A stretch of DNA of 44,055 nucleotides from Jiangella anatolica (GTDB lineage Bacteria > Actinomycetota > Actinomycetes > Jiangellales > Jiangellaceae): the NCBI RefSeq assembly GCF_003236295.1, contig NZ_POTW01000056.1:1-44055 (forward strand), given 5' to 3'. A model generated the notes under the pieces. It worked only from the letters and a program-made list of their open reading frames with translations, was not told the DNA's origin and did no database searches. Each line of letters starts with the position of its first letter. Position 1 is the first letter of the stretch. This document shows, piece after piece, positions 9,597 through 17,917 of this stretch. The position numbers were made by a program, and so were the translations under genes.

Positions 9597-11122
9597 GCTA
9601 CCAGAACCCGCTGCGCGACAAACGCGACAAGCGGCTGCCACGCATCGCCGGCCCGTCCGGGCTGGTGATCTTCGGCGTCACCGGCGACCTGGCCCGCAAG
9701 AAGCTGATGCCTGCGGTGTACGACCTCGCCAACCGCGGCCTGCTGCCGCCGGGCTTCTCGCTGGTGGGCTTCGCCCGGCGCGACTGGGCCACACAGGACT
9801 TCGGCAAGATCGTGCACGACGCCGTCAAGCAGCACGCACGCACGCCCTTTCGCGAGTCGACCTGGCGGCAGCTGGCGCAGGGGTTCCGGTTCGTGCCGGG
9901 CGACTTCTCCGACGACGACGCCTTCGATCGGCTGGCCGACACCGTCCACGAGCTCGACCGGCAGCAGGGCACCGGCGGCAACTTCGCGTTCTACCTGTCG
10001 ATCCCGCCGTCGTTCTTCGACATCGTCAGCAAGCAGCTCGACCGCTCCGGCCTGGCGCATCCCGACGGCCCGGAGCAGTGGCGGCGGGTGATCATCGAGA
10101 AGCCGTTCGGCCACGACCTCGAGAGCGCGCGGCAGCTCAACGCGACGGTCGAGAGCATCTTCCCGCCCGACGCGATCTTCCGGATCGACCACTACCTGGG
10201 CAAGGAGACGGTCCAGAACATCCTGGCGCTGCGCTTCGCCAACCAGCTGTTCGAGCCGATCTGGAACGCACACTACGTCGACCACGTGCAGATCACGATG
10301 GCCGAGGACATCGGCATCGAGGGCCGGGCCGGCTACTACGACGGCATCGGCGCGGCCCGCGACGTCATCCAGAACCATCTGCTGCAGCTGCTGGCGCTGG
10401 TGGCCATGGAGGAGCCGGTCTCGTTCAACGCGTCGGACCTGCGGGCGGAGAAGGAGAAGATCCTGTCCGCGGTGCGGCTGCCCGAGGACCTCTCCCAGTA
10501 CACCGCCCGCGGCCAGTACGCGTCGGGTTGGGCCGGCGGCGTCAAGGTCAACGGCTTCCTCGACGAGGACGGCATCCCCGAGGGCTCCACGACCGAGACC
10601 TACGCCGCCGTCCGCCTCGACATCGACACCCGTCGATGGGCCGGCGTGCCGTTCTACCTGCGCACCGGCAAGCGGCTGGGCCGCCGCGTCACCGAGGTGG
10701 CGATCGTGTTCAAGCGGGCGCCACACCTGCCGTTCGAGTCCACCGCCACCGAGGAGCTGGGCCAGAACGCGCTGGTCATCCGGGTGCAGCCGGACGAGGG
10801 CACGACCATCCGGTTCGGCTCCAAGGTGCCGGGGACGGCCATGGAGGTCCGCGACGTCACCATGGACTTCGGCTACGGCGGCTCGTTCACCGAGGAGAGC
10901 CCCGAGGCCTACGAGCGGCTGATCCTCGACGTCCTGCTCGGCGACCCGCCGCTGTTCCCCCGTCACGAAGAGGTGGAGCTGTCCTGGCAGATCCTCGACC
11001 CGATCGAGGAGTTCTGGGCCAAGAGCTCCGACCGGCCCGAGCAGTACGCGCCCGGCGGCTGGGGTCCGGCGTCGTCCGACGAGATGCTGGCCCGCGACGG
11101 CCGGAGCTGGAGGCGTCCGTGA
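9593..11122 (+). CDS. zwf: Glucose-6-phosphate 1-dehydrogenase
   Basis: First, NADPH-producing step of the oxidative pentose phosphate pathway. 509 residues. Motifs: Rossmann FGVTGDLARKKLMPA (about residue 28-42), EKPFGHD, and the active-site RIDHYLGKETVQN containing the catalytic His/Asp environment. GTG 9593 overlaps the pgi stop (GTGA), and the zwf stop overlaps opcA (GTGA). The next gene, OpcA, is its known assembly/activity partner in actinobacteria. The gene for 6-phosphogluconate dehydrogenase is not in this window. Confidence 0.97.
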   Translation: MSYQNPLRDKRDKRLPRIAGPSGLVIFGVTGDLARKKLMPAVYDLANRGLLPPGFSLVGFARRDWATQDFGKIVHDAVKQHARTPFRESTWRQLAQGFRFVPGDFSDDDAFDRLADTVHELDRQQGTGGNFAFYLSIPPSFFDIVSKQLDRSGLAHPDGPEQWRRVIIEKPFGHDLESARQLNATVESIFPPDAIFRIDHYLGKETVQNILALRFANQLFEPIWNAHYVDHVQITMAEDIGIEGRAGYYDGIGAARDVIQNHLLQLLALVAMEEPVSFNASDLRAEKEKILSAVRLPEDLSQYTARGQYASGWAGGVKVNGFLDEDGIPEGSTTETYAAVRLDIDTRRWAGVPFYLRTGKRLGRRVTEVAIVFKRAPHLPFESTATEELGQNALVIRVQPDEGTTIRFGSKVPGTAMEVRDVTMDFGYGGSFTEESPEAYERLILDVLLGDPPLFPRHEEVELSWQILDPIEEFWAKSSDRPEQYAPGGWGPASSDEMLARDGRSWRRP

Positions 11123-12075
11123 TCATCGACATCCCCTCGACCACCGCCGCCGCCGTCGGCAAGCGGCTGGTCGACCTGCGCGAGAAGCACGGCGCCGTCG
11201 CGCTGGGCCGCGTCCTGACGCTCGTCCTCGTCACCGAGGAGGCCAACGCCGAGGACGCGATCGAGTCGGCGAACCAGGCCAGCCACGAGCACCCGTGCCG
11301 CATCATCGCGGTCATCCGCGGCACGTCGCGCGGGTCGGCGCGGCTGGACGCGCAGATCCGGGTCGGCGGCGACGCCGGCGCCAGCGAGGTGGTCGTGCTG
11401 CGGCTGTTCGGACCACTGACGGGGCACGCGGAGTCCGTCGTGGTCCCGCTGCTGCTGCCGGACAACCCGGTGGTCGCCTGGTGGCCCGCCGAGTCGCCCG
11501 AGGTGCCCGCCGACGACCCCGTCGGGCGGCTGGCGCAGCGGCGCATCACCGACGCCGCGGCGTGCAAACGGCCGATCGCGGCCCTGCAGGAGCGGGCCGA
11601 GAGCTACCGGCCGGGCGACACCGACCTCGCGTGGACCCGGCTCACGCTGTGGCGCGCGCTGCTCGCCGCCGCCCTCGACCAGCCGCCGCACGAGGAGATC
11701 ACGGCGGCCCGGGTCGTGGGCGGGCCGGACAACCCGAGCGCCGACCTGCTCGCCGCATGGCTCGCGCACACCCTGAAGGTGCCGGTGACACGGACCAAGG
11801 CGACCGGCGTCGAGGGCCTGCTCAGCGTGCGGCTGGACCGCCCCTCCGGCGCGATCGGCATCGAGCGCCCCGACGAGGAGGTGGCGACGCTGACCGTGCC
11901 CGGCCGGGCCGACCGCCGCGTGGCGCTCCCCCGCCGCTCGGCCGGCGAGTCACTGGCCGAGGAACTGCGCCGGCTCGACCCCGACGAGGTCTACGGCGAG
12001 GTCATCCACGAAGGGCTGACCGAGCTGCACGAGTTCGGCAAGGTCACCCGGACCAAGGCGAAGGTCAAGCGGTGA
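11119..12075 (+). CDS. opcA: Glucose-6-phosphate dehydrogenase assembly protein OpcA
   Basis: 318 residues, collinear with the OpcA family that binds and activates Zwf in cyanobacteria and actinobacteria. The N-terminal part reads IIDIPSTTAAAVGKRL; the central LPDNPVVAWWP and DPVGRLAQRRITDAA segments are conserved family features. No catalytic motif is expected. GTG 11119 overlaps the zwf stop, and the opcA stop overlaps pgl (GTGA), so stoichiometric translation with Zwf is likely. Confidence 0.95.
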   Translation: MIIDIPSTTAAAVGKRLVDLREKHGAVALGRVLTLVLVTEEANAEDAIESANQASHEHPCRIIAVIRGTSRGSARLDAQIRVGGDAGASEVVVLRLFGPLTGHAESVVVPLLLPDNPVVAWWPAESPEVPADDPVGRLAQRRITDAAACKRPIAALQERAESYRPGDTDLAWTRLTLWRALLAAALDQPPHEEITAARVVGGPDNPSADLLAAWLAHTLKVPVTRTKATGVEGLLSVRLDRPSGAIGIERPDEEVATLTVPGRADRRVALPRRSAGESLAEELRRLDPDEVYGEVIHEGLTELHEFGKVTRTKAKVKR

Positions 12076-12845
12076 CGACGCCCACGATCGTCATCCACCA
12101 CGACGCCGGCGTGCTGGTCCAGGCCGTGGCGGCCCGGCTGATCACCCGCCTGGTCGACGCCCAGGCCACGCATGGCGACGCGTCGGTCGTGCTCACGGGC
12201 GGGACGGCGGGCATCGCGACGCTGCGTGCGGTGGCGGCGTCCCCGGCCTGCACGGCGGTAGACTGGTCCGCGGTGTCGGTCTGGTGGGGCGACGAGCGCT
12301 TCTTGCCCTCCGGCGACCCGGACCGCAACGAGACGCAGGCCCGCGACGCGCTGCTGGACCACGTGCCGGTGGACCCGGCCCGGGTGCACGCGATGCCGGC
12401 GGCCTCGGGCGACCTGACGCCGGAGGACGCGGCCGCGGCCTACGCCGACGTGCTGGCCGCCGCGACGGAGAAGCGGCTGCACTCCGGTGCGCCCGCGTTC
12501 GACGTCCTGCTGCTCGGCGTCGGGCCGGACGGTCACGTCGCGTCGCTGTTCCCCGAGCACCCCGCGCTGCACGACGACCGCGCCGTCGTCGGGGTGCGCG
12601 GCGCGCCCAAGCCGCCGCCGCTGCGGGTCAGCCTCAGCCTGCCGGTGATCCGGTCGGCGGACGAGGTCTGGCTGGTCGTCGCGGGTTCGGACAAGGCGCC
12701 GGCGGTGCGGCTGGCGCTCGGCGGATCGGGACCGGTGCAGATCCCGGCTGCCGGCGCGCAGGGTCAGCGGGCCACGCGGTGGCTGCTGGACCGGGCCGCC
12801 GCCGCCGAGCTGCCGCCGGGCCTCGGCCGTCCGGCGTCCCCCTGA
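12072..12845 (+). CDS. pgl: 6-phosphogluconolactonase
   Basis: Hydrolyses 6-phosphogluconolactone, the Zwf product. 257 residues of the glucosamine-6-phosphate isomerase-like fold. Motifs: VVLTGGTAGIATL, WWGDERFLPSGDPDRNE, and LLLGVGPDGHVASLFPEH containing the catalytic His. GTG 12072 overlaps the opcA stop. Last gene of the operon; no obvious strong hairpin follows before the next promoter at 12863. Confidence 0.95.
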   Translation: MTTPTIVIHHDAGVLVQAVAARLITRLVDAQATHGDASVVLTGGTAGIATLRAVAASPACTAVDWSAVSVWWGDERFLPSGDPDRNETQARDALLDHVPVDPARVHAMPAASGDLTPEDAAAAYADVLAAATEKRLHSGAPAFDVLLLGVGPDGHVASLFPEHPALHDDRAVVGVRGAPKPPPLRVSLSLPVIRSADEVWLVVAGSDKAPAVRLALGGSGPVQIPAAGAQGQRATRWLLDRAAAAELPPGLGRPASP

Positions 12846-12862
12846 CGCCGCCGCCGTCCGAT

Positions 12863-12897
12863 TTGTACCGCGAGGAAGGCTTGCCTATCCTTCGTGC
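12863..12897 (+). promoter_or_regulatory. Leaderless promoter with DtxR/IdeR-like site
   Basis: TTGTAC (12863-12868), a 17-bp spacer and TATCCT (12886-12891) place the transcription start on the ATG at 12898. The palindrome AGGC-TT-GCCT (12877-12886), extended rightward by TA, overlaps the spacer and -10. It resembles the centre and right half of the actinobacterial iron box TTAGGTTAGSCTAACCTAA, while the left flank matches poorly. Repression by a DtxR/IdeR-type iron regulator is therefore plausible but not certain. Confidence 0.55.
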
Positions 12898-13071
12898 ATG
12901 GCGTCGGTGAAGGCGAAGAAGAAGTGCTGCCGGGACCGGCCGCGGTGCAAGGTGTGCCCGGTCGTGCTCAAGCGGCTGTCCGACGCCGGCCTGCTGGAGC
13001 GCGAGGGCAAGCGTAAGTACTCGTTCGACACGAAGCCGCCGAAGGCCGCCGTCGCCGCCGCCCGCGCCTGA
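12898..13071 (+). CDS. Small cysteine-rich basic protein
   Basis: 57 residues: MASVKAKKKCCRDRPRCKVC followed by PVVLKRLSDAGLLERE and a basic tail with KYSF. Four Cys in the pattern CC-x5-C-x2-C (residues 10, 11, 17, 20) look like a small metal site; the following VLKRLSDAGLLER segment resembles a recognition/wing part of a winged helix. I recall similar small K-CC-RC-CP proteins in other actinomycetes but know no function. It has its own promoter with a possible iron box, so a role in iron or Fe-S metabolism is an inference. It is too short for many gene callers; the good promoter and charged, structured sequence argue that it is real. Confidence 0.75.
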   Translation: MASVKAKKKCCRDRPRCKVCPVVLKRLSDAGLLEREGKRKYSFDTKPPKAAVAAARA

Positions 13072-13089
13072 CGCCGTCGCTCAGCCGGT

Positions 13090-14484
13090 TCAGCCCGCCG
13101 GCGTCACCGACTGCGGGAACCGGAACCAGTCGTCGGGGTCGTAGCGGCGCTTGACCGCCCGCAGCCGGGCGAGGTTCGCACCGTGGTACGCGGTCTCGCC
13201 GTCGTCGAGCAGCCGGTCGGGGAAGTTCACGTAGGCGCCGCCGGTCCCGTGCCGATGCACGACGTCCCACAGCTCGGCCAGCCGGTCCGACGCGGCCGAC
13301 GTCACCGGCGGCGCGGGGTCCTCGACGACGGTGGCGACGTTGACCAGGAACGACGCCTCCCGGTGCGGGAACGCCGTGGCGTCGACGGGCACCCGGCCGT
13401 AGCCGGCGGCCCAGGCGAAGAACGTGCACTCGCGGGCGAACCCGGGGGTCCGGTCCGCCACCAGCCCCTCGACCAGCGCGGACACCGTCGCCGCCGGCAG
13501 CGTGCGGTCGAAGAACATCGACCGGCCGGTGATGAGGTCGGCCGGGATCGTGCCCTCCGGCAGGGCCGAGCCGAGCAGGTTGAGCCGGCGCACGGCCGGC
13601 AGGTACGGGCCCGGCTCGTGGATCTCCCAGGTCGGCTCGATCCCCACGGCGTCGAGGACCGGCCCGAGCGCCCCGGTCGCCGTCGAAGCGTCGAGGACCA
13701 TCCCGAACAGGCTCACGCCGGGCGCCTCGTCCGGGTCGGCGGGCACGACGAGGCGCAGCTCGGCGACGACCTCGTCCGGAGCCCGCGGCGCCCATTCCTG
13801 CCACGCGCCGATGACCGCGGCGGCCTGCTCGTACGGCCAGGTCACGTGGAACGCGGACACACCGGCCGGCAGCGGCACGGTGGCCAGGACCAGCGTCGTG
13901 ACGACGCCGAACTGCCCGCCGCCGGAGCCGCGCAGTGCCCAGAGCAGGTCCGGCTCGCGGAGCTCGTCGCACCACACCACGCTGCCGTCGGCCAGCACCA
14001 CCTCCGCGGCGACCAGACGGTCACTGGCCAGCCCGTGCCGGCGGCCGAGGAACCCCAGGCCGCCGCCCAGCACGTGCCCGGCGGCGCCGACCGTCGGGCA
14101 GGTGCCCATCGGCAGGGTGACGTCGTACGGCTCCAGCGCGCCGTAGAGCGGCCCGAGCCGGACGCCCGCGCCGACGGTGACGCGGCCGTCCGCGACCGAC
14201 ACCTGGTCCAGCGGCGTGACGTCGACCAGCAGCCCGGACGTCGACGACCGGCCCGCGTAGCAGTGGCCGCCGCTGCGCGGCACCGTCGGGATGTCGTGCT
14301 CGCGGCCGAACGCGATCGCCGTCGCCACGTCGGCCGCGCCGACGGCCCGGACGATCGCGGCCGGCTGGAGGTCGACCGGCTGCCGCCGCATCGTCCGGCG
14401 CGCCGTCTCGTAGCCCTCGTCGCCGGCCAGCAGCAGCGTGCCCTTCAGCGACGCCGAGAGGCGTTCCCACGCCGGTGGATTCAT
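13090..14484 (-). CDS. FAD-linked oxidase (berberine-bridge-enzyme family)
   Basis: 464 residues with an N-terminal PCMH-type FAD domain and C-terminal BBE domain. The covalent flavin His is in RSGGHCYAG (His 74) and the second flavin-linking Cys in MGTCPTVGAAGH (Cys 129), so a bicovalent FAD is likely; GGGLGFLGRRHGL follows as in the family. The BBE tail reads AYVNFPDR, then YHGANLARLRAVKRRYDPD. Family members oxidise sugars or secondary-metabolite alcohols; the substrate is unknown. Start ATG 14484 with GGGGGAG just upstream is preferred to the in-frame codon at 14532. Not obviously in an operon. Confidence 0.88.
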   Translation of the reverse strand: MNPPAWERLSASLKGTLLLAGDEGYETARRTMRRQPVDLQPAAIVRAVGAADVATAIAFGREHDIPTVPRSGGHCYAGRSSTSGLLVDVTPLDQVSVADGRVTVGAGVRLGPLYGALEPYDVTLPMGTCPTVGAAGHVLGGGLGFLGRRHGLASDRLVAAEVVLADGSVVWCDELREPDLLWALRGSGGGQFGVVTTLVLATVPLPAGVSAFHVTWPYEQAAAVIGAWQEWAPRAPDEVVAELRLVVPADPDEAPGVSLFGMVLDASTATGALGPVLDAVGIEPTWEIHEPGPYLPAVRRLNLLGSALPEGTIPADLITGRSMFFDRTLPAATVSALVEGLVADRTPGFARECTFFAWAAGYGRVPVDATAFPHREASFLVNVATVVEDPAPPVTSAASDRLAELWDVVHRHGTGGAYVNFPDRLLDDGETAYHGANLARLRAVKRRYDPDDWFRFPQSVTPAG

Positions 14485-14506
14485 GCTCCCCCACCCTAGA
14501 GGGAGC

Positions 14507-15382
14507 TCAGCTCCGGAGGTAGGCCGCGACATCGGGGTGCTGGAAGAAGTCGGCCCAGCCGGCCGGGTCGAGCTGGAAGCGGTCGTCGATCGCGGTGATG
14601 TCGGCGCCGTGCTCGACCAGCAGCTTCACCACGTCCAGCTCGCCCGCGCCGGCGGCGTAGTGCAGCGCGCCGTCCACCGGCGCGCCGGCCTCGACCAGTG
14701 CCCGGACCACGTCCCACCGGTGCAGCCCGGCCGCCTCGGCGACGAGCGACGCAGACACGCCGCCGCCCACGCCGACGGCCGTGACCGCGGCCGCGTCGCC
14801 CCGGCGCACCGCCGCCACCAGCGGGTCGCGGGCGTCGGCCCGGGCCCGGTAGAGGTCGCGCAGCAGGCAGATCTCCGCGCCGTGCGCCATCACCTCCCGG
14901 TTGACGTGCTGGACCAGCGCCGCCATCGAGTCCTCGGCGTACGGCCCGCCGCGCGGCCCGAGCGGGCGCAGCAGCGCGTCGTCGTCCAACGCGGCGACCC
15001 CGTCGCGCCACAGCGCGTACGCCTCGTCCAGCAGCGCCACCGCGCCGGCCGCGGTGTCCGGCAGCGGCGACGGCCAGTGCCGCGCGTCGAACATGACGGC
15101 GTCGGCGGCGGCCGGGTCGAAGAACGCGCGGGCCCGCTTGCCGAGCACGTCCCGGCCGACGTGCATCGCTCGCCAGGCGATCGTCGTCACCGGCGGGACC
15201 GGCGGCTCGGGCCGGACGAACTCCGGCTCCAGCGCGCCGCCGGGCCCGGTGGGACGCAGGCTCCAGGCCCCGTCGGCCGGCTCCCACCAGTACTCGTCGT
15301 CGGTGAGACCGGCCAGCCGCGGCCGGAAATGGGCGGTCCAGTAGAACTCGAGCTGGTCGAGGAGCAGCGCACGCCATGTCAT
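14507..15382 (-). CDS. DinB-like domain fused to ankyrin repeats
   Basis: 291 residues. The N-terminal ~175 residues resemble the DinB/YfiT-type four-helix family (start MTWRALLLDQLEFYW, then SLRPTG, an HVGRD helix and the late VQHVNREVMAHGAEI helix). The C-terminal part has two to three ankyrin-like units (DPLVAAVRRGDAAAV, RWDVVRALVEAGAPVDGALHYAAGAGELDVVKLLVEHGADI). ATG 15382 is chosen because TACCGT (15390-15395, minus strand) lies 7 bases upstream. It diverges from the WYL regulator across 49 bp with a shared palindrome, so it is probably that regulator's target. Function unknown. Confidence 0.8.
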   Translation of the reverse strand: MTWRALLLDQLEFYWTAHFRPRLAGLTDDEYWWEPADGAWSLRPTGPGGALEPEFVRPEPPVPPVTTIAWRAMHVGRDVLGKRARAFFDPAAADAVMFDARHWPSPLPDTAAGAVALLDEAYALWRDGVAALDDDALLRPLGPRGGPYAEDSMAALVQHVNREVMAHGAEICLLRDLYRARADARDPLVAAVRRGDAAAVTAVGVGGGVSASLVAEAAGLHRWDVVRALVEAGAPVDGALHYAAGAGELDVVKLLVEHGADITAIDDRFQLDPAGWADFFQHPDVAAYLRS

Positions 15383-15402
15383 GCCGGCCACGGTAGGACC
15401 TG

Positions 15403-15425
15403 AATAGGACACCGTCTGTCATATT
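15403..15425. promoter_or_regulatory. Palindromic operator between DinB-ankyrin and WYL genes
   Basis: AATAGGACA-N5-TGTCATATT: 9-bp arms (15403-15411 and 15417-15425) with a single mismatch. It covers the right-hand -10-like CATATT (15420-15425) and lies just upstream of the left gene's -10, so a dimer bound here could regulate both genes. The WYL regulator beside it is the obvious candidate. Confidence 0.7.
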
Positions 15426-15431
15426 GGGGAG

Positions 15432-16370
15432 ATGCGCGCCGAACGCCTGGTCCGGATCGTCCTGCTGCTGCAGACGCACGGCCGGCTGACGGCCGGCGAG
15501 CTGGCCCGGCGGCTGGAGGTGTCGGCCCGGACGGTGCAGCGCGACCTCGACGCGCTGAGCGGCGCCGGCTTCCCCGTCTACGCCGACCGCGGCAGCGGCG
15601 GCGGCTGGTCGCTGGCCAGCGACTACCGGACCCGGCTGACCGGCCTCTCCCCCGCCGAGACCGCCGCGCTGTTCGTCGCCTCGACGGCGCACGTGCTGGC
15701 CGACCTCGGGCTGGACGCGGCGGCGGACACGGCCGAGACGAAGCTGCTGGCGACGGTCCCGGCGCACGCCCGGCGGCAGGCCGACCTCGCCCGGGAGCGG
15801 GTCCTCGTCGACCACGCCGACTGGCTGGAGAAGCGCGAGCAGTCACCCTGGCTGACGGTGCTGCGGCAGGCCGTGTGGGACGACGTCCGCGTCCGCCTCA
15901 CCTACGGCAGCGCGCCCGAGGCGGTCACCGTCGAGCCACTGGGGCTGGTCGCGAAGAAGCGGTCCTGGTACCTCGTCGCCCGCAAGCAGGACGACTACCG
16001 CACCTACCGGGTCGGCCGGATCACGCACGCCGAGACCAGCGGCGAGCGGTTCGAGCGACCGGCCGGCTTCGACCTCGCCGAGTACTGGCAGCACAACAGC
16101 GAGCGGTACTTCGCCGGCCTGCGCCGCTACCCCGTCACGCTGCGGGTCCGTGGCTACGCCGGGACCCGGCTGCGCTGGGCCCGCAACGCCGTCATCGACA
16201 GCGAGACGTGCGACGACGACGGCTGGTCCACGGTCGAGATGACGTTCGAGTCGGCGCTGGAGACGCGGATCTTCCTGCTCGGGCTGGCCGGCGACGTGGT
16301 GATCCTCGAGCCCGCGGAGCTACGAGCCGACATGCGCCGAGCGGCCCAGGCGTTCCTGGACCAGAACTAG
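15432..16370 (+). CDS. WYL-domain transcriptional regulator (YafY-like)
   Basis: 312 residues. N-terminal DeoR-type winged helix (residues 1-55: RLVRIVLLLQTHGRLTAGEL, then VSARTVQRDLDAL), middle helical part, and a WYL domain around 150-220 with KKRSWYLVARK (WYL at 179-181); a WCX-like C-terminus follows. WYL domains sense ligands, sometimes nucleic acids. ATG 15432 follows GGGGAG. It diverges from the DinB-ankyrin gene and probably binds the palindrome at 15403-15425. It is not paired like PafB/PafC. Its TAG stop shares the tetramer CTAG with the converging rbpA stop. Confidence 0.92.
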   Translation: MRAERLVRIVLLLQTHGRLTAGELARRLEVSARTVQRDLDALSGAGFPVYADRGSGGGWSLASDYRTRLTGLSPAETAALFVASTAHVLADLGLDAAADTAETKLLATVPAHARRQADLARERVLVDHADWLEKREQSPWLTVLRQAVWDDVRVRLTYGSAPEAVTVEPLGLVAKKRSWYLVARKQDDYRTYRVGRITHAETSGERFERPAGFDLAEYWQHNSERYFAGLRRYPVTLRVRGYAGTRLRWARNAVIDSETCDDDGWSTVEMTFESALETRIFLLGLAGDVVILEPAELRADMRRAAQAFLDQN

Positions 16371-16708
16371 AGCGAACGACGCTTGCGCAGCGCCTGCAGC
16401 GCCTCTTCCAGGATGGCGGCGCCGTCCTCATCGCTGCGCCGCTCCTTCACGTACGCCAGGTGCGTCTTGTACGGCTCGGTGCGCGGCGCGGCCGGCGGGT
16501 GCTCGCGGTCCTGGCTGGCCGGCAGCCCGCAGCGGATGCAGTCCCAGGAGTCGGGGATGACGGCCTCGGCGGCGAAGCTGGGCGAGCTCTCGTGCCCGTG
16601 CTCGCAGTAGTACGTCACCTTGCGGCGCGGTGCGGAATCGCCGCGCTCCGCCTCACCCATGGGACCGGCGCCCACCCGGCTGCCACGGATCGCGTTGCCT
16701 CCGACCAC
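16367..16708 (-). CDS. rbpA: RNA polymerase-binding protein RbpA family
   Basis: 113 residues. RbpA binds RNA polymerase and primary sigma factors and stabilises open complexes. The N-terminal tail carries AIRGSRVGAGPMGEAERGD, matching the family RGSR motif; the core reads YYCEHGHESSPSF, IPDSWDCIRCG, giving C-x3-H and C-x2-C ligands for zinc as in the Streptomyces protein. The sigma-interacting region is present but reads YKTHLAYVKERRSDED instead of the common THWDMLxERR, so this may be a divergent paralogue. GTG 16708 is fixed by AGGAGG seven bases upstream. Follows secG on the same strand. Confidence 0.88.
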   Translation of the reverse strand: MVGGNAIRGSRVGAGPMGEAERGDSAPRRKVTYYCEHGHESSPSFAAEAVIPDSWDCIRCGLPASQDREHPPAAPRTEPYKTHLAYVKERRSDEDGAAILEEALQALRKRRSL

Positions 16709-16728
16709 GGTGCGTCCTCCTGAGGGTT

Positions 16729-16959
16729 CTAGCTGGCGTTCAGCAGACCGAGCGCGATGATCGCGGCGGCCCACACGAGGCCCAGGGCGATGGTGAGCCG
16801 GTCGAGGTTGCGCTCGGCCACCGAGGAGCCACCCAGCGAGGTCGACACGCCGCCCCCGAACATGTCGGACAGGCCGCCACCCTTGCCCTTGTGCATGAGC
16901 ACCAGCAGGATCAGCAACGCGCTGGTGATGACCAGCAGGATCGAGAATGCCAGTTCCAC
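16729..16959 (-). CDS. secG: Protein-export membrane protein SecG
   Basis: 76 residues, two membrane helices (residues 3-22 and 55-73) flanking the conserved loop with HKGKGGGLSDMFGGG. Accessory subunit of the SecYEG channel. Start GTG 16959 is inferred from the usual family N-terminus VELAFSILLVITSALLILL; the open frame continues upstream to 17013 without homology. Lies between tpiA and rbpA as in many actinomycetes. Confidence 0.93.
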   Translation of the reverse strand: MELAFSILLVITSALLILLVLMHKGKGGGLSDMFGGGVSTSLGGSSVAERNLDRLTIALGLVWAAAIIALGLLNAS

Positions 16960-17073
16960 GGTGGTGTGCCTTCGTCCTTCCGGATCGGCGCCGGCGAGAG
17001 CCGCCGGACGCACGGTCCAAGACTACGCGTTCGAGCCTGACCTGCCGAATGGTACCTGTTCCCCGCCAAGGAT

Positions 17074-17121
17074 CGCGTCCCCGCCCCCGGCGGGTCATAT
17101 CGGCCGGGCGACGGGGACGCG
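17074..17121 (-). terminator. Hairpin after tpiA
   Basis: Arms CGCGTCCCCG (17074-17083) and CGGGGACGCG (17112-17121) pair perfectly over 10 bp, with a GC-rich interior that can form a further small stem. It begins 11 bp past the tpiA stop on the minus strand and precedes secG, which then needs its own promoter or read-through. Confidence 0.6.
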
Positions 17122-17131
17122 AAGGCGGTGC

Positions 17132-17917
17132 TCAGGGGTTGCGGTGATACCGCGCGATCAGCGCGAACTCGTCGGCGTTGATGCTCGCGCCGCCGACCAG
17201 CGCGCCGTCGACGTCGGGCTGCTCCATGATCGGCTTGACGTTCGCCGCCTTCACCGAGCCGCCGTAGAGGATGCGGATGCCCGCGGCGACGTCGGCGCTG
17301 TACAGCTTGGCCAGCCGCTCCCGGATGGCCGCGGCCAGCTCCTGCGCGTCGTCGGGCGTCGCCACCTCGCCGGTGCCGATCGCCCACACCGGCTCGTAGG
17401 CGACGACGATCGTGGCGGCCTGCTCGGCGGGCAGGCCCTCGAGCGCGCCGTCCAGCTGCGCCAGCGTGTGCTCGACGTGCCGGTTCTCCTGCCGGACCTC
17501 CAGCGGCTCGCCGACGCACAGGATCGGCGTCAGCTCGTGCTGGTAGGCGGCCTTGATCTTCGCCGCGACCAGCTCGTCGGTCTCGCCGTGGTACTCGCGC
17601 CGCTCGGAGTGGCCGACGACGACGTACGTGCAGCCCAGCTTCGCCAGCATGGCGCCGGAGATGTCGCCGGTGTAGGCGCCGGACGCGTGCTGGGAGAGGT
17701 CCTGCCCGCCGTAGGCGATGTTGTACCGGTCGGCGTCGATCAGCGTCTGCACCGAGCGCAGGTCGGTGAACGGCGGCAGCACCGCCACCTCGACCTGCTC
17801 GAGGTCGTCGTCGTTGAGTGAGAACGCGAGCTTCTGCACCAGCGCGATGGCCTCGAGGTGGTTGAGGTTCATCTTCCAGTTGCCGGCCATCAGCGGCCGG
17901 CGGGACTTCGTCGCCAT
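17132..17917 (-). CDS. tpiA: Triosephosphate isomerase
   Basis: Interconverts dihydroxyacetone phosphate and glyceraldehyde-3-P. 261 residues, normal length. Catalytic Lys 15 (AGNWKMN), His 103 (VVVGHSERR) and Glu 175 ([13 protein letters not shown]) are all present, as is the phosphate-binding ILYGGSV. The ATG shares one base with the pgk stop (TGATG), so translation is coupled in the order gap-pgk-tpiA. Confidence 0.98.
   Translation of the reverse strand: MATKSRRPLMAGNWKMNLNHLEAIALVQKLAFSLNDDDLEQVEVAVLPPFTDLRSVQTLIDADRYNIAYGGQDLSQHASGAYTGDISGAMLAKLGCTYVVVGHSERREYHGETDELVAAKIKAAYQHELTPILCVGEPLEVRQENRHVEHTLAQLDGALEGLPAEQAATIVVAYEPVWAIGTGEVATPDDAQELAAAIRERLAKLYSADVAAGIRILYGGSVKAANVKPIMEQPDVDGALVGGASINADEFALIARYHRNP

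Noticed and set aside
15432-16370. PafB or PafC, which would explain the uvr promoters
   Set aside because: PafB and PafC are normally two adjacent WYL genes near the proteasome locus; this is a single YafY-like gene with its own palindrome, unlike the RecA-NDp motif.
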